A DNA stretch of 36,940 nt from Planctomycetota bacterium (GTDB lineage Bacteria > Planctomycetota > Phycisphaerae > WQYP01), in contig JAJYZF010000038.1 in assembly GCA_021800165.1 (NCBI GenBank), positions 1 through 36,940 on the forward strand, written 5' to 3'. The notes beneath the pieces were generated by a model that worked only from the letters and a program-made list of their open reading frames with translations, was not told the DNA's origin and ran no database searches. Within the stretch, counting starts at the first letter, position 1. Each line of letters opens with the position of its first letter. This document shows positions 1-9,700 of this stretch, one piece after another. Both the position numbers and the translations under genes were made by a program.

Positions 1-361
1 CGCCGCCCTCACTTTGCAGCATAGTATTGAGCAAAACACGCAGCAACCGCGCCATTCGGCCGGAAGCGTCGGCCACGCCGGTCTGGGCCACCAGCCTATA
101 GCTCGTCTCCGCCGCCAGCACCCCGGTCTGGTCCTTAAGCCGCACCACCTGTCGGCCCGCTGCTCCGCCCGCCAACCACGATACCGGCTGCCCTTGTTGA
201 ATCTGGCTTTGATGGTAGCAGCGCAGCGCTCCATCCAAAATTTGTAGTTCGCCCGGGCGCTTGGCCGTAACGGTCAACTTTTCCAGCGGCCGCGCCGTGC
301 CATCGGGCCGCAAGCCATCCACGCTTCCCAAGCCCGATCCATCTTTGCTGCCGCCATTCAT
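1..361 (-). CDS. Hypothetical protein, N-terminal part, cut by the window edge
   Basis: An open minus-strand frame runs from an ATG at 361 to the left edge without a stop, giving about 120 residues that begin MNGGSKDGSGLGSVDG. Third codon positions are strongly G/C-rich, as in the neighbouring real genes, which argues that this strand rather than the opposite one is coding. No signal peptide or known domain is recognised, and the rest of the gene lies outside the window. The start is uncertain: GTG and TTG codons lie just upstream in frame and no good Shine-Dalgarno is visible. It follows the family 2 hydrolase on the same strand and is separated from it by a pair of inverted REP-like repeats. 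Confidence 0.5.
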   Translation of the reverse strand, partial: MNGGSKDGSGLGSVDGLRPDGTARPLEKLTVTAKRPGELQILDGALRCYHQSQIQQGQPVSWLAGGAAGRQVVRLKDQTGVLAAETSYRLVAQTGVADASGRMARLLRVLLNTMLQSEGG

Positions 362-369
362 AGTCACCA

Positions 370-449
370 AAAAAAATGGGGTCAGGACCCGTTACTCCCC
401 TGGTAACAATTCCTACGCCCCGGAAAAATGGTACCTGACCCCTTTATTT
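370..449. repeat. Head-to-head pair of REP-like repeats
   Basis: GGGGTCAGGACC at 378-389 faces GGTACCTGACCCC at 430-442. The two arms can pair into a stem of about nine base pairs around a 40-nt spacer. This is the only place in the window where two copies of the repeat lie this close in opposite orientation, resembling a BIME-type arrangement. It begins just after the stop of the family 2 hydrolase at 456. Confidence 0.6.
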
Positions 450-455
450 CTCGCG

Positions 456-3400
456 CTATCGCGCTGCCGTGATGGCCAACACCACTGGAATGCCCGACCA
501 AGGCGGACCCGGCAGAATATCGATGGTAGAGATTTCATCCTGCGGGTGCGGGTTGGTCCACTCCATGGTGTACGCCACGGCATAAAATGGGGTGCCGGAA
601 TAACGCCGCTGCCAGGCGATCTGGGCCTTGGGCAGCGGAACCGGATGCTGCTGGCGGTAATTCGCCACTTCATGGTTGGCATAGATGGGCACATTCACGG
701 ATGAGCCATTGGCATAATGAATGACATAACGCGCCACTTCCACGTTCTGGCCCGGCCGCGGCTGGCGGAGAATTTTTGCAGCCTGCAAAAAGAACAAAGC
801 GTTCGCTTTCCGCTTGACCGCAATACCCACAACCTGGGCCGGCGGATGATTGGGCACGCCCGGGCCGTTAAGCATGATGCACGTTGGTACCGGCGAAGTC
901 GCAAAGTGATAAATGTTGTACGGAACCCCGCCCAGCGTTTGCCGCCCATGCGGGAAATCGGCAAAGGTGAAGCGTTTATTCCCGAACCAGCCTCGGGTCC
1001 CGGTAAATTGCGTACATTTTCCGACCAGCCGCACGGGTGTGTAACGCAGATGCGTATCCCCGGCGATGACCGGAGCGCCCCCGGTAAACGACGCATGAAA
1101 TGCCGCCAGCAAAGCCTGCAGAAGATTGCGCTTTTTCACGGCGTTGATCGGCATGGATTCCCGGCCGGGCGGGCGGAAGTCCAGATTAAAAAGCACCATG
1201 CCCCCTTGACCGCGTGGAAAGGCCATCATGCCGCCCACGTTGTCGATCGGTTGCACCTTCCGGTCAAAGCCGGCCGAGCGTTTGATCCAGAGGTAGATGT
1301 TATCAATACCGACCATGCCCCCTGGGCTTCCATTATGTTGCCACCGCGTAATGCGCAGGGTTAGCGCCCGGGTGGTCACGGGATGTGGAAAGGCAAAACG
1401 CTGCCGCCGGTTATTGGGCTGCGTGTTAAAAAGCAGCGGAGGTTGTCCCGGGAAGCTCAGCTTGACCTGCGTGGTGGGCTGATAAAACGTATTGCCGATC
1501 CAGGTCCACCCGGTAATCGTGACCGGTTGCGGAAAATGAATCGGTATCCGATTGCCCTTGACTGGGAAGTCGATAATCAGCGGCCAGCCGGAATCACTCC
1601 GAAATCCATTGACGATCAGTGGATAGCCGCCGAAGGTGGAGGTACCAAAAGGCGCCGCGTCATGGTAGTCGATGACGTATTTGTATTCATGGCTTGATAC
1701 GTAATAGCCGGCCTGCCACGGAAAAATCCGGCGCGAAGAATATTCCACCAGATCCTGATTGCTTAGACCCATGGCCCATGCCGGGCGCGCCGCGGCGAAG
1801 CGGACGTGGTCGACGGCGAACCGACGGATCATAAAATGAAAGCCGGTGAGCTTATTAAAACTCGCCAGGCCCGCCGGGGTCAGCCCGTTAAGCACCATCC
1901 ACCCGCCGGCCTGATTAAAGGCCCGCACCGCCGCGCGATGGGCCGCCAAAACCGCCAGATTTTCCGGCGTCGCCTGAATCACCGCGGTTTGGATCGCAGC
2001 CGGTGTAATCGCCTGCAATGGCCCCTGCCGCCGCTGGAAAGCCACGCCGATTTTGCGCATGGCCTCCAGCAAGGGACTGCCCGTTGCGGCCACCACTTTC
2101 ACCGGCCGGTGAATCAGTACGTAATGTTGCGCGGCATTGAGCAAATTCAGCAGCAGCGTCTGGGCCACGGCATTGCTCTTAAGCGTGGTCCCGATCCGCA
2201 ACTGCGACAAATACAACATGCCCTTGCCCACCGGAACTTCCACCAGCGCCGCGTCCGCCAGCCGATTGCCGCACACCACCAACGGAGTGGCGGCCCGTTG
2301 GGGCCGGTGGTACGGATGCACGGCGATGATCTGGCGTTGTCCCCAGGTAAAAAAATCTTTCTGGCGCAGCCCACGCAACACCCGTCCCGAGAAATTCATG
2401 CCAAAGCCCGTGTAGCAGATATTCTCCGCCGTCCGCAGGTTCGCCGGCGTAGACTCGTACACCAGCGGATGTTTCTGTTCCAGCACAATCACCCGCCGAC
2501 CGCTTAGCGCCCAGGCCGCCAGCCGGGAGGATCCGCTTTGCCGGGCGCTCAAGGCATTGGGACCCACCAACAGAACCTGCAGCCCGCCGGGCAGTGTGCT
2601 GAGCGTTTTTACCGGAGTAAAGCCGATATGATGATCGCGCAAGAACGCGGTGAGCTTATGGTGCGGGTCCCACACGCCGAAATTCGCGGCGGTGAGCGCT
2701 GCCACTCCCGTCATTTTGGGTTGGGTATCGCCAGTGGGTAAAATAGAGATGTGCTTGGTATCCTGGTACACCACCCGGTTGGCCACCAGCAGCTTGAGGT
2801 GCCAGGTACCGTTGGTGCGTGTGGTTTCCCGCGGCATTTGCAGCACCATCGTGAACTTCTTCGATGTTCCCGCCGGCACGGCGTACACGCTGGAGGCCCT
2901 GGCAATATCATGCCCGGCGACCGCCCAGGTCCAGGCCAGGGTGATGGGGGCATCGGAATGGGTATCATTAAAAATGCCCATCCGCCTCGGCACCGCCCGC
3001 CCGGAGCCAAAAGTCCAGTTCCAGTTCTTGCAAAAGACCGCCCGCGGGGCCATGGATTTGTACACCCGGTTGCCGGTGTAAGCCGCACCGGTCCAGAAAT
3101 CCCAGGCTCCGTACTGATCCCACCGGTAGCCCTGTTGCAGAATGGTTTCCAGTTTCCCCGCCGCCTGATGCATGATCCGGTTGCTGGAAAATACGCCCGG
3201 ACCGCCGATCACCGCCAGTCCGGGGTGGCTGCCGTTGATAAAATAATCCTCGCCGATAAAACGCGGGCGCTTTTTATCCCACACCCACGCGCCGCGGGTG
3301 AAATGCGGATGGTTGACCGGATGCCACACCCAGTGGGAACCGCCGCGCCCGCCGCCATTGACATTGGCCTGGTAGGCCAGAGGCGGATAAGCCGACCATG

Positions 3401-5579
3401 GCCCGGTGATGTAGTGATTGCCGCAGATCGGCAAAGTCTCCTCGGTGGTGGCCCCGCCGCCATCCGACATGGTGAAGCGCGTGGGGTCTACCTTCAGCGC
3501 GGCCTCGGAAACCCGGGTCTCTACCGGGGTCCAGCGGGCCACCTGATTAAGATTATTAATATTTACATACATAAACTCGTTTTCCAGCGACCATACCATG
3601 ATCGCTGGATGATTGCGATAGCCGCGAATCCAGGCCACCACCTGCTGCCGCCAGTGTTTCGCCAGGGCCATGTGCGGCTCATACCCGATGACTTCGCCGT
3701 CGAGAATACCCTGGTCCCGCACCACCACGCCATGGCGGTCCAAAAAGTCCAGGGCCTGCTGCGGGGCCATGCCCAACCAGCGCCGTCCCACCCAGAACCG
3801 CATCATGGTTTCATGTTTCTTTTTCTGCGACGCCAGCCATTGCCGGGCGCTGCTGCCGCCGTGCTGGTCACACCAACCGTGGAAGACCACCCCGTTAAGC
3901 TCAAAATTGATACCGTCGGCCGTCCATTGCCGAAATCCAAAGGTGGTGTTTTTGACATCCGCACGATGGCCGTTAAGCATCACCAGAGTCCGCAACGTAT
4001 ACAGGTGCGGCGCATTGGGCCACCACAAAATGGGATGGACCCAGGAACCCGATACCTGCAATTTTTCCACCGCGCCGGCGGCCACCTGAAAATGCTCCGC
4101 CGGCAGCTTTTTGGCGATTCGCCCGGTCCGGGGCGATAGCGCTTCGCAGATCACCTCGCCCGTCTGGGCCTGGGTCGTGGTGTTGCGAACCTTGACCTGC
4201 ACATCCAAAAGGTGTTGTTGCACATTGGGTTTAACAAACACGTTGCTCGCATACACCGCGCCGGTGGCCACCAGCCGGGGCCGCACCAATATCCCCGAGG
4301 CGCTGCGGTTCCAGATCGGATAGACCAGATTCTGAAATCCCCTGGACAACAGTGCCATCGGATAAGAAAATTCCTGCTTCAGCACCAGCGGATTTTTCGG
4401 ATCATTGACATAACCATACCACGCATCGCGAATGCCCACCCAGATTTCATTGATTCCCGGATGCATCGCCCGACTGATATCCATGCGGAACCGCGCATAA
4501 GGGGCATTGCAAAAGCCGCAATATTTGCCGTTCACAAATACCGTGGTGTTCAGATTGTTGAGGGGAAAAACCAGGTGAAAACCATCTCCCGCGTACGATT
4601 CCGGAACCAGCACCCGGCACCGGTACCACAAGCGGTGGCAATACCGCAAATCCGGACGCTCCACATTTTTATTGCCCGGCACCGCTATGGCCGTCCACAA
4701 GGGATGCTGCGGCAAATGCCCGATCGGCACACCCGCCCGCGTGGGCAGCAACTGCCCGTCCCGGCAGATCTGCCAAAGCCCGGCCAGCGAAATACTGGTC
4801 CGGACGGCTCCGCCGGCGGCCGCGGGCAGGCGATAAACGGTGGCCGCCGCCTCTTGATCCAGCTTGGAAGGCTTCCAGGTTCCCGGAGCATAGGGGCCAT
4901 TGGGGCTAAAGTGCCCGGCGTAAAGGCATATCGCGTTGCAGCCAAAGAGAACCCGCTGCCATTGCAACGGCAACTTGGGCGCACGGCGATTGGCCTCGAT
5001 CGCGGCCCGGATGGCTTGGCGGGTCGGCACCGGGCCGCGACCGTGATACGTAGCATACGGAAGCAGACGCACCTCAAAGGTATGCCGGCCCGCCGCCACG
5101 TGGACCTTGCCCACGTGCAGCCAGGAAACCTGACACCAGGTCGTCAACGTCATCATATCCACCGTCGGCGCGTTGGGGCTTACGCGATGCCACGGGCCGC
5201 GGTCCACCCGCCAGGAAAACGGCGCCCGTGCGAATTCAAAACCAATGCGCATCCACACCTGATAATTTTCGGCGGCCGGACACTTGAAATTATAGCGGAT
5301 TCTCAAGCCCCGCAGCGGCACAACCTGTTGGCTCTGCTGCGGCGAAAGATTGTAGCTAAGCCAGTGGCCGCCGTACAAAAACTTCGTGCGTCCCCAGCCT
5401 TGCAGCTTCGGCTTGAGGGTGGCGGGGCTGAAGCCGGCGGGTTTGGCCCCGGCAATCCACACCCATTTTGTTGCCCCGGTGCCGGCCGCGTTGACCCTGC
5501 TGACCAACAACAATGCGACCGCAAGCCCCACCCATCTGAAAACCCCGCAGCCATCCGCAGATCTGTTTCTTATTTTCAT
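456..5579 (-). CDS. Secreted glycoside hydrolase family 2-like protein, 1707 aa
   Basis: Probable exported exo-glycosidase of the beta-galactosidase/beta-glucuronidase type. The N-terminus is a signal peptide (VGLAVALLLVSRVNAAG). Around residues 265-390 is a family 2 jelly-roll sugar-binding domain (SLAGLWQICRDG, NTTVFVNGKYCGF), followed by an Ig-like domain and a TIM barrel. The WSLENE motif places the acid/base at Glu668, and RFIGEDYF offers Glu777 as nucleophile; a spacing of 109 residues is normal for the family. The remaining 900 or so residues are unusual: they include a region like a glutamine-amidotransferase fold and further beta-sandwich modules. Such long C-terminal extensions occur in planctomycete and Bacteroidota enzymes. 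It is divergent from an AraC regulator with the shared TTCGAA element between them. Substrate is unknown. Stop is TAG at 458-456. Confidence 0.85.
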   Translation of the reverse strand: MKIRNRSADGCGVFRWVGLAVALLLVSRVNAAGTGATKWVWIAGAKPAGFSPATLKPKLQGWGRTKFLYGGHWLSYNLSPQQSQQVVPLRGLRIRYNFKCPAAENYQVWMRIGFEFARAPFSWRVDRGPWHRVSPNAPTVDMMTLTTWCQVSWLHVGKVHVAAGRHTFEVRLLPYATYHGRGPVPTRQAIRAAIEANRRAPKLPLQWQRVLFGCNAICLYAGHFSPNGPYAPGTWKPSKLDQEAAATVYRLPAAAGGAVRTSISLAGLWQICRDGQLLPTRAGVPIGHLPQHPLWTAIAVPGNKNVERPDLRYCHRLWYRCRVLVPESYAGDGFHLVFPLNNLNTTVFVNGKYCGFCNAPYARFRMDISRAMHPGINEIWVGIRDAWYGYVNDPKNPLVLKQEFSYPMALLSRGFQNLVYPIWNRSASGILVRPRLVATGAVYASNVFVKPNVQQHLLDVQVKVRNTTTQAQTGEVICEALSPRTGRIAKKLPAEHFQVAAGAVEKLQVSGSWVHPILWWPNAPHLYTLRTLVMLNGHRADVKNTTFGFRQWTADGINFELNGVVFHGWCDQHGGSSARQWLASQKKKHETMMRFWVGRRWLGMAPQQALDFLDRHGVVVRDQGILDGEVIGYEPHMALAKHWRQQVVAWIRGYRNHPAIMVWSLENEFMYVNINNLNQVARWTPVETRVSEAALKVDPTRFTMSDGGGATTEETLPICGNHYITGPWSAYPPLAYQANVNGGGRGGSHWVWHPVNHPHFTRGAWVWDKKRPRFIGEDYFINGSHPGLAVIGGPGVFSSNRIMHQAAGKLETILQQGYRWDQYGAWDFWTGAAYTGNRVYKSMAPRAVFCKNWNWTFGSGRAVPRRMGIFNDTHSDAPITLAWTWAVAGHDIARASSVYAVPAGTSKKFTMVLQMPRETTRTNGTWHLKLLVANRVVYQDTKHISILPTGDTQPKMTGVAALTAANFGVWDPHHKLTAFLRDHHIGFTPVKTLSTLPGGLQVLLVGPNALSARQSGSSRLAAWALSGRRVIVLEQKHPLVYESTPANLRTAENICYTGFGMNFSGRVLRGLRQKDFFTWGQRQIIAVHPYHRPQRAATPLVVCGNRLADAALVEVPVGKGMLYLSQLRIGTTLKSNAVAQTLLLNLLNAAQHYVLIHRPVKVVAATGSPLLEAMRKIGVAFQRRQGPLQAITPAAIQTAVIQATPENLAVLAAHRAAVRAFNQAGGWMVLNGLTPAGLASFNKLTGFHFMIRRFAVDHVRFAAARPAWAMGLSNQDLVEYSSRRIFPWQAGYYVSSHEYKYVIDYHDAAPFGTSTFGGYPLIVNGFRSDSGWPLIIDFPVKGNRIPIHFPQPVTITGWTWIGNTFYQPTTQVKLSFPGQPPLLFNTQPNNRRQRFAFPHPVTTRALTLRITRWQHNGSPGGMVGIDNIYLWIKRSAGFDRKVQPIDNVGGMMAFPRGQGGMVLFNLDFRPPGRESMPINAVKKRNLLQALLAAFHASFTGGAPVIAGDTHLRYTPVRLVGKCTQFTGTRGWFGNKRFTFADFPHGRQTLGGVPYNIYHFATSPVPTCIMLNGPGVPNHPPAQVVGIAVKRKANALFFLQAAKILRQPRPGQNVEVARYVIHYANGSSVNVPIYANHEVANYRQQHPVPLPKAQIAWQRRYSGTPFYAVAYTMEWTNPHPQDEISTIDILPGPPWSGIPVVLAITAAR

Positions 5580-5660
5580 GCTGTTGAATTCCTTTTGTAC
5601 GCGATGATTTCCGGGCGGCTTGGCAGGCCGTGCCCCGTAGCCCGTTGGCTACAAGCCGAC

Positions 5661-5726
5661 CATTGTCAACGATCCGCCCGGCCAATACAATAGCAATTAT
5701 GTCTTATTTTTGCCGTTATGTTCGAA
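5661..5726 (-). promoter_or_regulatory. TTCGAA element A, putative operator/promoter of the GH2/AraC divergent pair
   Basis: Read on the minus strand from 5726, the element starts TTCGAACATAAC, has a second ACATAAT half-site 19 nt further on, then CTATTG, then CGGATCGT. It aligns without gaps to four other copies in the window. It lies 81 bp upstream of the hydrolase start and 93 bp from the AraC start. An ATG at 5718 that would lengthen the AraC protein falls inside it. Confidence 0.6.
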
Positions 5727-5819
5727 TGTATCTGGGCCGCCGGGCCGTGCGGCCGTCCCGACGCTGTTATGACCATGCCTCGGCAAGCCGGTGCGAGCGC
5801 CATTTTTGGAGAAATTGCC

Positions 5820-6662
5820 ATGAACTGGCTCCAAACCATTAACGCCAATATCGAGGCCGCCAACTGGGACGGCCCCTGTTTCCGCCCTTACCAATGCGGT
5901 ATCGATTATATCCGCGAGTCGCTTCCCGCGCAGCGCCTCTTCACGCACGCCATGGATCCCATCGGCAGTTGGATCTACGTATTGCGTGGCTCGCTTCGTT
6001 ATGCCCGCGGCGAAGATCGGCACGTTGTCACCGCCGGTCAGGCTCTTATTACCCGGCGGCCGGAACCCGGCAGTATCCTTCGCGCAGGTACCCCGGAAGC
6101 TCCGCTCCATTATCTGTGGATCCACGTCGTTGGAGAACCTGCCCTGAGCTTCTTCGATTACCTGCACCATAAGTATGGCCAGATTCAAAATATTCCACTG
6201 GCCAGTCCGGCGGTAAGCCGCGGCCGAAGAATCATCCGTCTGGCCCTGCAAAGCCCCGTCCGTTCGGTTCATTTCTGGTCCACCGAGGCCTATCACTGGC
6301 TGGATGCCTGGTGGCAAGCGATGCAAGAACAGAAATCATCCATCGACCGCGATGCCGCGAGTGTGCCAACCCTTGGCCGACTCTTACCCAACGAGCCGGG
6401 AAATTTTAAGGCTTTTGCCCGCGAGATGGGCTATTCCCGGGCGTACCTGACCCAAAAACTCTCCGCTGAATGGGGAGTCACGCCGGGGCGGGCCTTGCGC
6501 GAAGTGCGCCTCCGCCAAGCCGCCCAACTCCTGCGCAGCACCAAATTGAGTATAAGTGAAATTGGTGATAAGACCGGCTACGCGACCACCTCGGGCTTTA
6601 TTTGCGCCTTTGTTCGCCTGTATAAAGAAACGCCGGCTCGTTATCGCCGATTGCACCGCTGA
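5820..6662 (+). CDS. AraC-family transcriptional regulator, 280 aa
   Basis: Probable sugar-responsive regulator of the neighbouring hydrolase and perhaps of a wider regulon. Residues 1-150 form a cupin-like sensor domain (GSWIYVLRGSLRYARGE, VVTAGQALITRRPEPG). The last 90 residues carry the double helix-turn-helix: FAREMGYSRAYLTQKLSAEW is helix-turn-helix 1, and LSISEIGDKTGYATTSGF followed by KETPARYRR is the typical AraC signature. The start at 5820 is chosen because GGAGA lies 8 nt upstream; in-frame ATGs at 5718 and 5769 lack this, and 5718 lies within the operator. The gene is divergent from the family 2 hydrolase and convergent with the PA14 enzyme; the 111 bp to the latter show no clear terminator. 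Confidence 0.9.
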   Translation: MNWLQTINANIEAANWDGPCFRPYQCGIDYIRESLPAQRLFTHAMDPIGSWIYVLRGSLRYARGEDRHVVTAGQALITRRPEPGSILRAGTPEAPLHYLWIHVVGEPALSFFDYLHHKYGQIQNIPLASPAVSRGRRIIRLALQSPVRSVHFWSTEAYHWLDAWWQAMQEQKSSIDRDAASVPTLGRLLPNEPGNFKAFAREMGYSRAYLTQKLSAEWGVTPGRALREVRLRQAAQLLRSTKLSISEIGDKTGYATTSGFICAFVRLYKETPARYRRLHR

Positions 6663-6773
6663 CACCCCGGCACCAACGCACTGCGGATTTGCCACCTGTC
6701 CCGCGGATGCCCGCATCGCCGCGGCAAACGTCAACTGCCGCTGCGCTATACAGTTGGGGCCGAGGCCACTTCC

Positions 6774-9700
6774 TCAACGAAATACGTGTTGTCCTCCGCC
6801 CACCACGATCCTGCCGATGGCCCCGAAACGACCACGACCCGTTCCGTGTCGGCCCGTGGTCCAGAGGACATCCACACGCGAAACATCGATCCAGTGGAGG
6901 GACAGATGCACACAGGCGGCCTGCCCCTTTTGCGGTATGGGAAAAGCCACCACTTTCTTAAAGGCACAAATGCCATCCGGATCGTAGCCACGGACGATGC
7001 AGCTATCCTGCTCGTGACGATAGTTCACCGCGACATCCATGGAATGCATCGTAAACGGTTTGCCATTCGACTGGACAATGCCGAAATTCCGTCCCCAGGT
7101 CATCGAGAAGAGCATGGTTTCCGGCCAGCCGCCCGGCCATACATGTTTCTTTTGGGGCTGTTTTTTCCCCTGCACCTGCAGAAACTCTCCGCCGCCCCAA
7201 CCAAAGACCCGAAAACCGTTCGACTCCACCTGGCGGAGCAGGGTACCTATCTTGAGCGAACCGAATTTCAGGCTTACCAATGGCGATGATGCACACCACA
7301 CCCCCCGGATGATATTGGATGTTATGCTGCGCTGCTGGGCGGGACCATAGCCCACAACCCCGAAATAATGAACCTTGGCGGGTCGTAATCCCGCCGAGAT
7401 CGTTTTCGAAACAACGGCTCCAACATCGACAAAATGGGTCATCGCCCCGGGTGCCGCCCCCCATGCGACGATATAACCCGCCGCGCCCGGAACCGCCGAC
7501 CAACGCAACGTGGCCGCGTGCCGGCTGACGGTGACGCTGCGCAAGCGGGGTGCCGCCGGCGCACCCGCCTGAGTGACGCTGATCTGCCGCACCGTGACGG
7601 CTACGTCGTCAAGGTTGCGGATTTTCACCGCGTGCAAACCCGGCGTAAGGGCGATGGAACCGCCGACGGAGCTGCCATCGGCACCCTTGGCGACCGGCAC
7701 GGAATCCACCAACATGAGAAAATGCCCCGTTCCGCTGGTGGTTGCCGTGAACCTGTATTGACCCGCCGTTGGCACCAAGATGTTCCAACTTATCCAGCCG
7801 CCCATGCGTTTGATCACACCCGTGGCATCGCTGTAGGTCCACGTCTGGCGCGGCGGATTATCATACGCCAGCGTGGCCTTGGCCGGGGTGAGCACGGTGG
7901 GTACCAAAGTTCCATTGCTGACCGCGGGCGGCAAATCAGCCATCACCTGCTTATACCCGGCCAGCTTGGGCGTATGCTGGTCAAAAATATCCGGTCTGCC
8001 CAGGGGCGAGCTCATCACCACAGAATAAGCGCCACCGCTGGCACAAAATACGATCGGCACATTGCCGCCCGCGGCCAGATAATCCCGGAGGGTATCAGCC
8101 GTAAACCGCCGGACACTCGGGGCGACATTGGCGGCCATCGTTACCCCATTGGGACTGTCCCCGCCGATTTCAAAACCGCCTTCATAACCCGCGGTGCGCA
8201 GGCCATAGGCCCGCGCCCAGTCGGTCTCCGTCCGCCAGACGGGCGTGGTGTTTTTCAAGCCCGAGGCGAGGATCGGCCCGGTCGTAGCCACCCGCACGGC
8301 ATTGATGAAAATGGTTCCCCGTCCGGATCCTTTAATCAACGCCAGCTTATGGACCCCGGCGGTATGAATGTCCGCGGGGCCGACCGTGTACCATTGGTAC
8401 GCCCCGGCCTGGGGGGTTATATTCGGCGGCCAAGTTTGATGAAGAATGTGGTGGCCAAGGCGTACCTGCAAACTGTCATTGGCCGCCGTGGATGACGACG
8501 CGAGCACCTCCACATCACATACACCGGCCGGCAGATTTATTTTCTGCGTCAGGCTGCCTCCGGATTGCAGATAAGCCGCCTGGGCACCGTATACGGCCTG
8601 CGGGCGCGGAGGCATGGCCTTGGCCGACGGGGCCAAGACGTAGGTAAAATTGATTGGCCCGGCCACATGGCCGGACGGGCCGCGGTGAAACACCCACTGC
8701 CTGGAGAGCCAATACGCCCTGGGCATCGTTACGGATTCAGCGCAGTCAACGCGAATGTCCGGAGTGGTTTGCAGGGTGGTATTGGGGCCATAATAGGAAT
8801 CGCGTCTGGTCCAGGAAGAAATCAGCGAAATCAGGTAGTAATGATGATGGGCCTTGAGTTCCACCGGGCCGACGTTCGCATAGGCATAGTGGCCCACCGG
8901 CTGGTGGGCCGTGGCGATACCCACGCTGCGCAACATAAGCTTCCGGTGGGAATTGAGCAGAAAGATAACGTGGGTCGCCCAGTCGCCTTTGGCGACGTAA
9001 TAGCCGATCGATTGCAGATCCAGATTGTGATTGCCAACGGTAAAGCGATACCCCACGCCTTGATTACCCTTCTGCGACGACTTGAGCAGCGAACCAAGAT
9101 GGGTGGCAACGGCGGCGGATGTGGGGGAGGAATTGGCGCCCACCAGGCCGGCGGCACCGGAGAATCTCCAATGGGCATGAAGGGGGGCGGCCTGGACCGT
9201 CGCGGCCGCGACGACGGGCATCTGAAAATGGCGGTTGCTGATTTTTACCGCACCCAGACCGCTGTTGTTATTGACGGTGTTGTACCAGCCGCCGCCGGCT
9301 GCGTACAGATAGTAATTCAACGGATGCGGATGCGCCACATGGTGCCCATTCTCATTGTTAAAATAATTGGCCAGGAATTGCAGCGTCAGGTCCGCGGTGT
9401 TGTTGTAATTGCCGTACTGAAATTCAAACACCGGCCGCACCACCCGCATCATGGCGGCATTGCCCCAGACCCGGCGAAAGGCGTCGCTGATCTCTTTGGT
9501 GCGCAGTATCCACCAGCGCTGGCCCAACAGTGTCGGATTGGTGGTGTGATCGTAGCTGATAATAAGGCCATTGCGGGAGCGGTCTTTTACCGCCCGCAGA
9601 GCCAGTTGGGAGCACAGATCGTGTTGATAAAACCCGCCGTTCCACACTTCGTTGGAATATTCCAGGTAAAGGCGCAAATTGGAATTCAGCGGCGGCCAGG

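Noticed and set aside
2751-4139. Long plus-strand open frames opposite the GH2 gene (also 4212-5693, 8565-10376, 19517-20815)
   Set aside because: They are antisense shadows of G/C-rich genes: Arg/Pro/His/Gly-rich translations without domains, ribosome-binding sites or family resemblance.
5718-5819. Longer AraC regulator starting at 5718
   Set aside because: The upstream ATG lies inside the operator-like element and lacks a ribosome-binding site; GGAGA precedes the ATG at 5820.
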